Assembly: GCA_902490365.1 (NCBI GenBank) | Contig: CABUDQ010000004.1 | Span: 9,187-73,186 of the forward strand | Direction of reading: 5' to 3' | From: an uncultured Collinsella sp. | GTDB taxonomy: Bacteria > Actinomycetota > Coriobacteriia > Coriobacteriales > Coriobacteriaceae | DNA: 64,000 bases | Shown here: positions 52,492 to 60,196 of the stretch, piece by piece | Layout: every line of letters starts with the position of its first letter | How positions within the stretch are numbered: the stretch's first letter is position 1 | Made by a program: the position numbers and the translations under genes | The notes under the pieces: model-generated | What the model saw: only the letters and a program-made list of their open reading frames with translations | Database searches by the model: none | What the model was told of the DNA's origin: nothing

Positions 52492-53781
52492 CTATTTGGC
52501 AAGGTGTTTTTTAGAATCCATTTTGCGCTCGGCCTCGAAGGCCCGCCTGTCCCAATCGAGCGGAAGTCCGGCCTCGACCCATGCCTCGTAGGCCCTCCTT
52601 ATGGGCTTGAGCTCCCTTTGGCCCCTCTCCAGCATCGAGATGTACTTCTCGCTGGTTCCCAATATCGACGCCGCCCTCACCTGGCTGACCTTCGCCGCGC
52701 GCCTGGCCGCCACGAGCTCCGAGGCGTCCTCGGGCCTCCTGATCTCGTGCGGGTGCATCAGCGCCCGGTACGCCTCCCTGGCCACGTAGCGCTTGAGGCA
52801 CCTCATGACCTCCCTGTCGCTCTTTCCCCGCCCCCTGGCCCTCTCGGCGTACTCGGCGGTCTCGGGGTCGCGCATGACCCTCTGCCTCGCGATCTCGTGC
52901 AGCGCGCTGTTCGCCTGCCGGTCGCCGCCCCTGTTGAGCCTGTGCCTCACGGTCTTGCCGCTCGAGGCGGGGATGGGGCAGGCCCCGCATATCGCCGCGA
53001 ACGACGCCTCGGAGCGCAGCCTGCCCGGGTTGTCCCCGGCCGCGACCGCGAGCTTGGCCGCGCTCACGGGCCCGCACCCGTACATCGCCAGCAGCGCGGG
53101 GCAGTTCTCCTCCAGGGACGCCTCGATCGCGCGCTCCATGTCGAGCGCCGCGTCGCGCGCCGCCTCCCACAGGTCCGCCAGCGCGCCGAGCGCGGCGCCC
53201 AGCGCGCCCTCGGCGCGCACGGAGGGGAGCTCCTCCATCAGCCTCGGCCCTCCCATGCCGCGGAACCTCGACCTGAGCCCCTCCGGCGCGGTGGTGAGCA
53301 GCGACCTCGCGGTGTTTATCGCCGAGGTCCGCGCCTTCACCGCCCCGGAGCGCGCCGCGAGCATGCAGCGCACCCCGTCGACCCACCCGTCCTGGCTCTT
53401 GGGGGTCCCGAGCTTCGAGCCGGACATCGCCGCGCGGGCGGCCCTCTCCGCGTCCGCCTCGTCGCACTTTCCCTGCCCCGGGCGCCTCCTCTGCATCCTC
53501 GCCGGGGAGAGCGCCTCGCGCACGGGCATCCCCAGCGACGCGAGGTGCCTGGTGAGGCCCGCCCCGTAGGACGACGTCCCCTCCATCGCGACGCAGGCCG
53601 GCTCCCCGGCCGCCGCGATCGCCCCGGCGAGCGCCTCGTAGCCCGCCGCGTCGGCGGGGAACTGGCGGGACAGGACCTTGCGGCCCCTCCAGTCGAGGAC
53701 GCACAGCCAGTGCGAGTCGGCGTGGGTGTCGACCCCGCAGAAGACCGGCCCGCGGGCGCCGGGTGTCGATTCGGTTCTCAT
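52492..53781 (-). CDS. IS110-family transposase with C-terminal XRE helix-turn-helix
   Basis: This 429-residue protein starts MRTESTPGARGPVFCGVDTH with a DEDD RuvC-like domain (Asp in FCGVDTHADSHW, Glu in VAMEGTSSYG, KCDEADAERAARAA) and a Transposase_20 domain with GPVSAAKLA and PIPASSGKTVRHRLNRGGDR, where a Ser acts in recombination. From about residue 342 an extra 88-residue tail contains an XRE-type helix-turn-helix (ELVAARRAAKVSQVRAASIL, GTSEKYISMLERGQREL). Standard IS110 transposases of about 330-400 residues lack it. ATG at 53781 follows GGAG; the frame to 53880 lacks a start context. Confidence 0.88.
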   Translation of the reverse strand: MRTESTPGARGPVFCGVDTHADSHWLCVLDWRGRKVLSRQFPADAAGYEALAGAIAAAGEPACVAMEGTSSYGAGLTRHLASLGMPVREALSPARMQRRRPGQGKCDEADAERAARAAMSGSKLGTPKSQDGWVDGVRCMLAARSGAVKARTSAINTARSLLTTAPEGLRSRFRGMGGPRLMEELPSVRAEGALGAALGALADLWEAARDAALDMERAIEASLEENCPALLAMYGCGPVSAAKLAVAAGDNPGRLRSEASFAAICGACPIPASSGKTVRHRLNRGGDRQANSALHEIARQRVMRDPETAEYAERARGRGKSDREVMRCLKRYVAREAYRALMHPHEIRRPEDASELVAARRAAKVSQVRAASILGTSEKYISMLERGQRELKPIRRAYEAWVEAGLPLDWDRRAFEAERKMDSKKHLAK

Positions 53782-54069
53782 GTCTCGCTCCGTTCTTTCC
53801 GTGCTCGCCTGGACCGGGCAGACGTCACACTGACGGGGCGCGATAGAATGCGGTTGTTCGGGTCCGCGGTATCGCTCCATGCTCCTATTAGGTCATGCGG
53901 CGGTCTCGGCTCGCCGCGGCCCGCGCGGGACATGTCAGGAAACGAGGGCAGCCCTGTGGGCGCCAGCGGAATGTGGGGTCACCGCGCGGTCCGCATCTGA
54001 TGGTGTCGACGTCAATGGTATACGGGTGCATCATCGACGTCTTCAATACAGAAAATATCAGTGCGGAAT
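53782..54069 (-). ncRNA. Candidate bridge RNA region upstream of the IS110 transposase
   Basis: IS110-group elements encode a bridge RNA of about 180 nt in the non-coding end upstream of the recombinase. This element has 288 nt there against only 69 nt on the other side, fitting that layout. Palindromic GC-rich segments (ACCGCGCGGT near 53980; GCGGGCCGCGG near 53915) and a duplicated ACATTCCGC are visible. Exact RNA ends and guide loops cannot be set by eye. Confidence 0.4.
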
Positions 54070-54271
54070 GTTCCGGAGAGAAGCCCCGTCACGCCCCCGG
54101 ATCCCCTGCGTTTACGGCCTTGAGGTCGGCGTGGGCGGAGATCGTGGTTGATGGGGGTACGTATCCCGGTCGCTGTTTCGCGCTTTGCGCGAAAGGCGCG
54201 CTGCTTTGGGGTGGATGGAGGACGTGGTTGTTGCGGCAACTGGTCCCCGCCACAAATTACCCTTGGCATAC

Positions 54272-54299
54272 TTGCGCGAACGATTGCTCGTGCTACACT
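54272..54299 (+). promoter_or_regulatory. Promoter of the riboflavin transporter operon
   Basis: TTGCGC (54272-54277) and TACACT (54294-54299) are 16 nt apart, with TGC before the -10 box (extended -10). Transcription would start near 54306, at the first bases of the riboswitch. Confidence 0.6.
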
Positions 54300-54307
54300 T
54301 GCAATTG

Positions 54308-54494
54308 CTGTTTCAGGGCGGGGTGAAATTCCCCACTGGCGGTAAATCGGGCGGTGTCAAAGGGGCGCCGTGGAGCAGGTAAAGTGCCTGCGACCGAGCC
54401 GATGAGTCCGCGACCCGTGTGTGCGTTGGTTCGCATGCCGGCTGAACTGGTGAGATTCCAGTACCAACGGTTAGAGTCCGGATGAAAGAGGCAG
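54308..54494 (+). ncRNA. FMN riboswitch (RFN element)
   Basis: The conserved blocks are present: GGGGTGAAATTCCCCACTGG followed by CGGTAA, GAGTCCGCGACC, CTGGTGAGATTCCAGTACC followed by AACGGTTAGAGTCCGG and ATGAAAG. P1 forms from TTTCA (54311-54315) and TGAAA (54483-54487), extended by CTG/CAG, which overlaps the SD region AGGTGA of ribU. With no terminator between aptamer and gene, translational control is likely: FMN closes P1 and lowers ribU translation. Confidence 0.95.
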
Positions 54495-54502
54495 GTGATC
54501 TT

Positions 54503-55093
54503 ATGTCTGAACAGTCGCAGCATATCCATTTTGAGAACACGAATAGGTGGAGCACCAAACAGCTCGTTACCATGGCGTTGATGTGCGCCCTGGGAGCACT
54601 GTTTATGTATGTGCAGCTGCCCATCCTCCCGTCGGCGCCGTTTTTGACGTATGACCCGTCGCTGGTGCCGGCGATGGTGTGTGGATTTGCGTATGGCCCT
54701 GGTGCCGGCACTGCCGTTGCCGCCATGGCGATCGTTATCCATGCGCTCACTACGGGTGACTGGGTCGGCGCGCTTATGAACCTGGTTGCCACGCTGGGCT
54801 ACATTCTGCCTGCGGCTATCGTCTACCAAAAGATGCACACCTACAAGGGTGCCGTGATTGGCCTGGCGCTCGGCGTCATTGCCGCTACGGCGCTGTCCAT
54901 GGTCGCGAACCTGACCATCGGCGTTTGGTTCTGGTATGGCTCGGTTGATGTGATCGCTCCGCTCATGCTTCCCGCCGTTTTGCCGTTTAACCTTATCAAG
55001 ACCGTGCTCAACTCGGTGTTGACGCTGGCGGTGTACAAGGCGGTCTCTAATCTCATCACGCCCAAGAAGGACCAGGTCAAAGGCCGCGCATGA
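54503..55093 (+). CDS. ribU: ECF riboflavin transporter substrate-binding subunit RibU
   Basis: This 196-residue membrane protein has six predicted segments and the RibU pattern MALMCALGALFMYVQLPILP, FLTYDPSLVPAMVCGFAYGP. It binds riboflavin at the outer face and docks on the ECF module. It is preceded by an FMN riboswitch, which fixes the vitamin specificity. The ATG at 54503 has AGGTGA upstream; the ATG at 54482 lies inside the riboswitch. Its stop overlaps the next gene start (ATGA). Confidence 0.93.
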   Translation: MSEQSQHIHFENTNRWSTKQLVTMALMCALGALFMYVQLPILPSAPFLTYDPSLVPAMVCGFAYGPGAGTAVAAMAIVIHALTTGDWVGALMNLVATLGYILPAAIVYQKMHTYKGAVIGLALGVIAATALSMVANLTIGVWFWYGSVDVIAPLMLPAVLPFNLIKTVLNSVLTLAVYKAVSNLITPKKDQVKGRA

Positions 55094-56994
55094 TTGAGTG
55101 TCGGGGCGTTTCCTTTAGCTATGACGGTGCCACACCGGCACTCGACGGCATCGATCTGAACATCGAGGATGGCGAGTTTTTCTGCATCCTCGGCGGCAAC
55201 GGGTCGGGCAAGTCGACGTTCGCCAAGCATTTGAACGCGCTGCTGCAGCCCGATACGGGAACGGTGCGCGTCAACGGCATGGACGCGTCCGATCCCGAGC
55301 TGGTCTACGACATTCGCTCGACCGCGGGCATGGTATTCCAGAACCCGGATGATCAGCTGGTGGCGACGCTTGTCGAGGACGATGTTGCCTTTGGTCCCGA
55401 AAACCTTGGGGTGGAATCGGCCCAGATCGCGCAGCGCGTACGCGAGGCACTGAAGGGCGTGGGTTTGGTGGGCTTCGAGCGCTACGAGACCCATGCACTT
55501 TCGGGCGGACAAAAGCAGCGCGTGGCGCTTGCCGGCGTGCTCGCCATGGAACCGCGCGTGCTCATTTTGGACGAGGCGTCCTCGATGCTCGATCCGCGCG
55601 GGCGCAAGGGCCTTATGAAGGCCTGTCACGCGCTGCACGAACGCGGCATGACCATCGTGATGATTACGCACTTTATGGAAGAGGCCGCTGAGGCCGATCG
55701 CGTTGCCGTCTTCCAAGCGGGCCGCGTTGCCATGCTGGGCACGCCCGAGGAAATCTTGACGCGGGCGGACGAACTCGCGCGGCTGAACCTGGATATGCCG
55801 GCATCGTGCTGTCTTGGCAGGGCGCTTCGCGCGAAGGACGTGCCCATTTTCGCACGGGTGCGCGAGGCGGATATGGTCGCCGATATAGCGCAGACTTATG
55901 CCGAGCGGAGTGGGACAGGCATCGCCGGGCGGCCTTTCGCATCCGATTCTCGTATTCCCGACAACGTCTCCTCTGCAATCGATGGCGCAGACGCGCTGGA
56001 GCCCGTCATCGAGATTTCGCACCTTTCGTATAGCTATTCGCTGAGCGCCCGTGAGCGTCGCCGTTGGCACAAGCGCTCAGTCGCCGAGGGCGCATCGAAC
56101 AAACAGGCCCTCTGGGGCAACGACCCTAGCAGCCCCTGGGCGTTGCGCAATGTGTCGCTAGCGGTGCGTCGCGGCGAGTTCCTGGGCCTTGCGGGCCATA
56201 CCGGTTCGGGTAAGTCGACGCTGGTTCAGCATCTTAACGGCCTGATTCGTCCCCAGGAGGGTTCCGTTTACGCGTTGGGGCTCGACCTGGCAAACAAGAA
56301 AGATGCCGCCGCGGTTAAGGCAAAGGTCGGCGTGGTGTTTCAGTATCCAGAGCGTCAGCTGTTTGCCGAGACCGTGGTGCAGGACGTGGCATTTGGTCCG
56401 CGCAACCTTGGCCTGTCGCAAGACGAGGTCGCGCGCCGCGTTGCGTCATCGCTCGCACGCGTGGGCCTCGACCTTGCCATGATAGGTGACAAGAGCCCCT
56501 TTGAACTCTCGGGCGGACAGCAGCGGCGTGTGGCGTTTGCCGGCGTGCTCGCTATGGAGCCCGAGGTGCTGGTACTCGATGAGCCCATGGCAGGTCTCGA
56601 TCCGGCGGCTCGCAGGGATTTCCTGGAGCTCATTGGCCGTTTTCATGACGAGGGCCTGACCGTTGTCATGGTTTCGCACAGTATGGATGACCTAGCCAAT
56701 TGCTGCGACCGCATCGTTGTGATGAACGAAGGCGCGGTGTTTGCCGAGGGCACGCCCGCTCAGGTTTTTGCGCATGCGGATGAGCTTAAATCGATCGGTT
56801 TGGGCGTTCCCGCTGCCCAGCGCATGGCGCTGGCGCTTGCGAAGGCAGGCGTGCCGCTGCGCTTTGACGGCCTCTATACGGTTGAGTCGCTGGCAAACGA
56901 GTTGGTGGACCTGCTAATCGGTCGCTCGGACGGTCCTTCTAACGTCGCGGACACTGCTAAATCCAAGACGGTCGCGCGAGAGGAGGGCTGCTAA
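55090..56994 (+). CDS. ecfA: Fused ECF transporter ATPase (EcfA-EcfA')
   Basis: This 634-residue protein has two ATP-binding domains in one chain. Domain 1: GGNGSGKST (about 37-45), ALSGGQKQRVALAG, VLILDEASSMLDP. Domain 2: GHTGSGKSTLVQHL (from about 370), LSGGQQRRVAFAG, VLVLDEPMAGLDP. They correspond to EcfA1 and EcfA2, which are usually separate. The 80-residue linker is low in conservation. It powers the RibU module and possibly other S components. Starts inside the ribU stop and overlaps ecfT by one base. Confidence 0.92.
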   Translation: MIECRGVSFSYDGATPALDGIDLNIEDGEFFCILGGNGSGKSTFAKHLNALLQPDTGTVRVNGMDASDPELVYDIRSTAGMVFQNPDDQLVATLVEDDVAFGPENLGVESAQIAQRVREALKGVGLVGFERYETHALSGGQKQRVALAGVLAMEPRVLILDEASSMLDPRGRKGLMKACHALHERGMTIVMITHFMEEAAEADRVAVFQAGRVAMLGTPEEILTRADELARLNLDMPASCCLGRALRAKDVPIFARVREADMVADIAQTYAERSGTGIAGRPFASDSRIPDNVSSAIDGADALEPVIEISHLSYSYSLSARERRRWHKRSVAEGASNKQALWGNDPSSPWALRNVSLAVRRGEFLGLAGHTGSGKSTLVQHLNGLIRPQEGSVYALGLDLANKKDAAAVKAKVGVVFQYPERQLFAETVVQDVAFGPRNLGLSQDEVARRVASSLARVGLDLAMIGDKSPFELSGGQQRRVAFAGVLAMEPEVLVLDEPMAGLDPAARRDFLELIGRFHDEGLTVVMVSHSMDDLANCCDRIVVMNEGAVFAEGTPAQVFAHADELKSIGLGVPAAQRMALALAKAGVPLRFDGLYTVESLANELVDLLIGRSDGPSNVADTAKSKTVAREEGC

Positions 56995-57794
56995 TGGAGG
57001 CGTTTTCGTTTGGCAGCTACTATCCCGGCGATAGTGCAATCCACCGCCTGGACCCGCGAACCAAGTTGCTCTTGGGCTTTGTGTTTCTGATCACGACGCT
57101 CACGGTCAACAGCTTCCGCGGACTGGTCCCGGTCGCAATCTTCGTTGTTCTGATCTATACCGTGTCCCGGGTGCCGGCTTGTCGCGTCCTGTCATCGATG
57201 GCGCCGCTGCTGGCGATCGTCGTGGTGGTCGCGGTGCTCAACCTATTTACCGACCAGAGCGGGCGCATCCTGTGGCAGCTCGGCTTTCTGCAGATTAGCG
57301 AGGGCTCGCTACATTCCGCCGGGTTTATGGCGTGCCGCCTGACCCTGATGATGGCCGGTATGAGCGCTATTACGCTCACCACGCCCACGCTCGATCTCAC
57401 TGCAGGCTTTGAGCGTTTGCTCGCGCCGCTTGCGCGCGTGGGCCTTCCGGCACACGAGCTCGGCATGATCATGGGCATCGCGCTGCGCTTTATGCCGCAG
57501 TTTGCCACCGAGATGAAGCAGACGGCGGACGCGCAGGCAAGTCGCGGCGCGCGCGTGACGGGTGGTCCGCTCGGCGGCGTGCGCATGCTCTCAAGCGTGG
57601 CAATTCCGCTGTTCACGGGCGTATTTCGTCATGCCGAGACGCTGTCTGCCGCCATGGATGCACGCTGCTATCACGGCGAGCAGGGCCGCACGCGTCTGCA
57701 TGCGCTTGCATTTCGCCGCGGGGATGCGCTGGCTGCGGTGGTGACGATGCTGCTGTTTGCGTGTGTCATCGTCGTCAACCTTCAACTTGTTTAG
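56994..57794 (+). CDS. ecfT: ECF transporter transmembrane subunit EcfT
   Basis: This 266-residue protein has about five to six membrane segments and the EcfT features PGDSAIHRLDPRTKLLLGF at the N-terminus and two Ala-Arg-Gly-type coupling motifs (ADAQASRGARVTGG, and AMDARCYHGEQGRTRL). These couple ATPase movement to the S component. It is translated directly after ecfA (TAATG overlap). The set ribU-ecfAA'-ecfT is a complete dedicated ECF transporter. Confidence 0.93.
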   Translation: MEAFSFGSYYPGDSAIHRLDPRTKLLLGFVFLITTLTVNSFRGLVPVAIFVVLIYTVSRVPACRVLSSMAPLLAIVVVVAVLNLFTDQSGRILWQLGFLQISEGSLHSAGFMACRLTLMMAGMSAITLTTPTLDLTAGFERLLAPLARVGLPAHELGMIMGIALRFMPQFATEMKQTADAQASRGARVTGGPLGGVRMLSSVAIPLFTGVFRHAETLSAAMDARCYHGEQGRTRLHALAFRRGDALAAVVTMLLFACVIVVNLQLV

Positions 57795-57824
57795 GCGCGA
57801 TTCGAGCGCAAGAAAGGGGTCCCT

Positions 57825-58271
57825 ATGACCGACAACGACCGCACGGCGCAGCTCGAGCGCGCCTGTTCGTATCTTAGGCGTATTCCGGCGTGGTATCTCG
57901 CCACGATCGACGTGACGGACGGACATCAGCCACGCGTAAGGCCGTTCTCGTTTGCCATGGTCGATAACGGTAAACTGTGGTTTTGCACGTCGCGCGACAA
58001 GGACGTGTGGGCAGAGCTCGACGCGAACCCCAAGTTTGAGCTTTCGGGCTGGAAGCCGGGGGAGTGCTGGATCGTATTGACCGGCGAGGCCGCGCTCGAG
58101 GACGATGCGGTAGTGAGCGACTGCGTTCGCGAAGCTGGCTTTAAGCACATGGTGGGCATTGGCGAGAAGCACGAGAGCGCCAACGACGGTCGCCTTGCGT
58201 TTTTCTCGGTCCGCAATATCGCCGCGCGCTTCTGTGATATCGACGGCAGCGAGGAGCGCCTGGAGCTCTAG
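57825..58271 (+). CDS. Pyridoxamine 5'-phosphate oxidase-like flavoprotein, first copy
   Basis: This 148-residue protein has the split-barrel PNPOx pattern: YLRRIPAWYLATIDV, RVRPFSFAMVDNGKLWFCTS, KDVWAELDANPKFELSG. Such proteins usually bind FMN. GAAAGGGGT precedes ATG 30 nt after ecfT, so it is probably in the riboswitch operon. It shares strong similarity with the next gene. The reaction is unknown; it may be a flavin reductase-like or flavin-storage protein. Confidence 0.82.
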   Translation: MTDNDRTAQLERACSYLRRIPAWYLATIDVTDGHQPRVRPFSFAMVDNGKLWFCTSRDKDVWAELDANPKFELSGWKPGECWIVLTGEAALEDDAVVSDCVREAGFKHMVGIGEKHESANDGRLAFFSVRNIAARFCDIDGSEERLEL

Positions 58272-58322
58272 CGCGTCTCAAATTAACTACCCGTTCCGAA
58301 TTAGCTAGCGCCAGGAGGACAC

Positions 58323-58733
58323 ATGGACGGATTGAATACGGTGTTGGAGTATCTGACGTCGGTGCCGGCATGGTATTTGGCGACGAGCGTTGACGGACAG
58401 CCTCATGTGCGTCCGTTTTCGTTTGCGCAGATCCAGGATGGCAAGCTGTGGTTTGTAACAGCGCGCACCAAAGATGTGTGGCAAGAGCTGCTGCAAAACC
58501 AGCGCTTTGAGGCCACGAGTTGGTGGCCGGGCCATGGCTGGCTTATCTTGCGCGGGCGTGCCGGCTTGGATGACCGGGCTTTAGGCGAAATGCGCGAAGC
58601 CGGGTGGAAGCATCTAGAGCACCTGGGCGAGCACTATGAGGGGCCTAACGACCCCACGCTCGTCTTCTTTAGCGTCGAGGATCCCGAGGCTTTTATCTGC
58701 CATCACGACGAATGGGTGCCGGTCGAGCTCTAG
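58323..58733 (+). CDS. Pyridoxamine 5'-phosphate oxidase-like flavoprotein, second copy
   Basis: This 136-residue paralog of the previous gene reads YLTSVPAWYLATSVDGQPHV, RPFSFAQIQDGKLWFVTART and KDVWQELLQNQRFEATSWWP. GCCAGGAGGAC precedes ATG. The tandem pair suggests a local duplication followed by divergence (about half the residues differ). It ends before a long terminator hairpin, closing the flavin operon. Confidence 0.82.
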   Translation: MDGLNTVLEYLTSVPAWYLATSVDGQPHVRPFSFAQIQDGKLWFVTARTKDVWQELLQNQRFEATSWWPGHGWLILRGRAGLDDRALGEMREAGWKHLEHLGEHYEGPNDPTLVFFSVEDPEAFICHHDEWVPVEL

Positions 58734-58770
58734 CCAGCTGGCTCATCCTAACAACTTGGTTTTCGCATGG

Positions 58771-58824
58771 GCGGGCCCCGTATTGCCCGGCGCCGTTAGG
58801 AGCGCCGGTCAATACGGGGCCCGC
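58771..58824 (+). terminator. Long hairpin ending the flavin operon
   Basis: The arms 58771-58793 and 58802-58824 pair over 23 bp with one mismatch (GCGGGCCCCGTATTG...CAATACGGGGCCCGC), followed by TCCATTTG. Confidence 0.8.
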
Positions 58825-58869
58825 TCCATTTGTCAATTCCTTCAAGCGAATGTGTCGGGAATGTTTCAA

Positions 58870-58910
58870 TGCATGAATATGCAAGCCATTTACGTAATCA
58901 TGCATCTTTT
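58870..58910 (+). promoter_or_regulatory. ARG-box-like operators before argC
   Basis: TGCATGAATATGCA (58870-58883) is a near-perfect palindrome with the ATGAAT/ATGCAT half-site seen in ArgR boxes. A second site, AATCATGCAT (58896-58905), lies 21-26 bp downstream, matching the usual pairing of ARG boxes. ArgR is not encoded in the window. The argC start is 80 nt further. Confidence 0.65.
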
Positions 58911-58990
58911 GGTGCTAAAGTTTCAACCCACTTCATAACGACCGCTGCGAAATGCGCATCGGTGCATAAATCGCAGACAAGGAGTCTGAT

Positions 58991-60061
58991 ATGTCTTTGA
59001 AGGTTGGAATCGTCGGCGCGGCTGGATATGCCGGAGCCGAGCTCATTCGCCTCGTCCTCGGTCATCCCGAGTTTGAACTTGTTGCCATTACGTCCAACGC
59101 CGATGCCGGCCAGCCGTTGTCTGCGGTGTACCCGAGCTTCACCGGCGTAAGCGATCTTGTCTTTACGACGCATGATGCCCCCGAGCTCAAGAACTGCGAC
59201 GCGGTCTTTTTGGCCGTGCCGCACACGGCTGCCATGGCACAGGTGCCCGCGCTGCTTGCATCGGGCGTCTCCTGCTTTGATCTTTCGGCCGACTACCGTC
59301 TGAACGACGCGTCCGTTTTTGAGGCTTGGTATGCCGCCGAGCATACGAGCCCCGAGCTGCTCAAGACCCGTGCCTTCGGTCTGCCCGAGCTGTTCTGCCA
59401 GGACTTGGAGACCGCCGCATCCGACCATGCCGACGGCAAACCCGTGCTGGTCGCCTGCGCCGGTTGCTATCCCACCGCAACGAGCCTTGCCGCCGCGCCC
59501 GCCGTGCGCGCGGGCTGGGTGGCCGAGAACGGTCCCGTGATTGTCGATGCCATTAGCGGCGTGACGGGCGCCGGTAAGTCCTGCAACGCCCGCACCCATT
59601 TTTGCAGCGCCGACGAGAACTTGGAGGCCTACGGCGTGGGCAAGCATCGCCACACGCCCGAGATTGAGCAAATCCTTGGCCTGACCGATCGCGTCGTCTT
59701 TACCCCGCACCTGGCACCGCTCAAGCGCGGTCTGCTCTCCACGGTGACGCTGCCGCTCGCGCCGCAGGCTCTCGACACGCTGGCTCTTGAGGATGTCGTC
59801 GACCATTACAAGCAGTTCTACGCCGGTCGCACCTTTGTGCGCGTGCTCGATGCCGGCCAGCAGCCCAAGACGGCTTCGGTCGTCGGCACCAACGCTGCCC
59901 AGATTGGCCTCGCGCTCAACAAGCGCGCGGGCGTGCTGGTGGCGACGGGCGCCATCGACAATCTGTGCAAGGGCGCTGCGGGCCAAGCAGTCCAGTGCGC
60001 CAATATCGTCTTTGGCTTTGACGAGCGACGAGGCTTGCCTACAGTGGCGTGCCCGGTGTAG
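58991..60061 (+). CDS. argC: N-acetyl-gamma-glutamyl-phosphate reductase
   Basis: This 356-residue enzyme reduces N-acetylglutamyl phosphate with NADPH in arginine synthesis. It has VGIVGAAGYAGAELIRL (NADP Rossmann), the catalytic Cys in ACAGCYPTATSLA (near residue 158), DAISGVTGAGKS and HRHTPEIEQ. CAAGGAGTC precedes ATG. It leads argC-argJ-argB-argD. Confidence 0.96.
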   Translation: MSLKVGIVGAAGYAGAELIRLVLGHPEFELVAITSNADAGQPLSAVYPSFTGVSDLVFTTHDAPELKNCDAVFLAVPHTAAMAQVPALLASGVSCFDLSADYRLNDASVFEAWYAAEHTSPELLKTRAFGLPELFCQDLETAASDHADGKPVLVACAGCYPTATSLAAAPAVRAGWVAENGPVIVDAISGVTGAGKSCNARTHFCSADENLEAYGVGKHRHTPEIEQILGLTDRVVFTPHLAPLKRGLLSTVTLPLAPQALDTLALEDVVDHYKQFYAGRTFVRVLDAGQQPKTASVVGTNAAQIGLALNKRAGVLVATGAIDNLCKGAAGQAVQCANIVFGFDERRGLPTVACPV

Positions 60062-60196
60062 CACATTCGATTGTTAACGATTTGGTAGTCGGGCATCGAA
60101 TGGGGCGCCACTCTTAAGCTGGTCTCATGATCACGACTGGCATGGCGCACCAACCGATGTCCGTTTTTTTGTTTGACATAAGGAGTCATAAAGACG

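Larger units (their letters stand above)
52386..54106. mobile_element. IS110-family element bounded by 37-bp perfect inverted repeats
   Basis: The stretch 52386-52422 (GGGGATCCGGGGGCGTGACG...) is perfectly complementary to 54070-54106. Between them lie one IS110 transposase gene, a terminator hairpin, and about 290 nt of non-coding DNA before the gene. Total 1721 bp. IS110 elements usually have no long terminal repeats, so the arms may be element ends or a palindrome target split by the insertion. The transposase has clearly higher GC than its neighbours. Confidence 0.75.

Noticed and set aside
52504..54000. A 498-residue plus-strand frame opposite the IS110 transposase
   Set aside because: It is Arg/Pro/Gly-rich antisense text; the minus-strand frame has the DEDD and Transposase_20 motifs.
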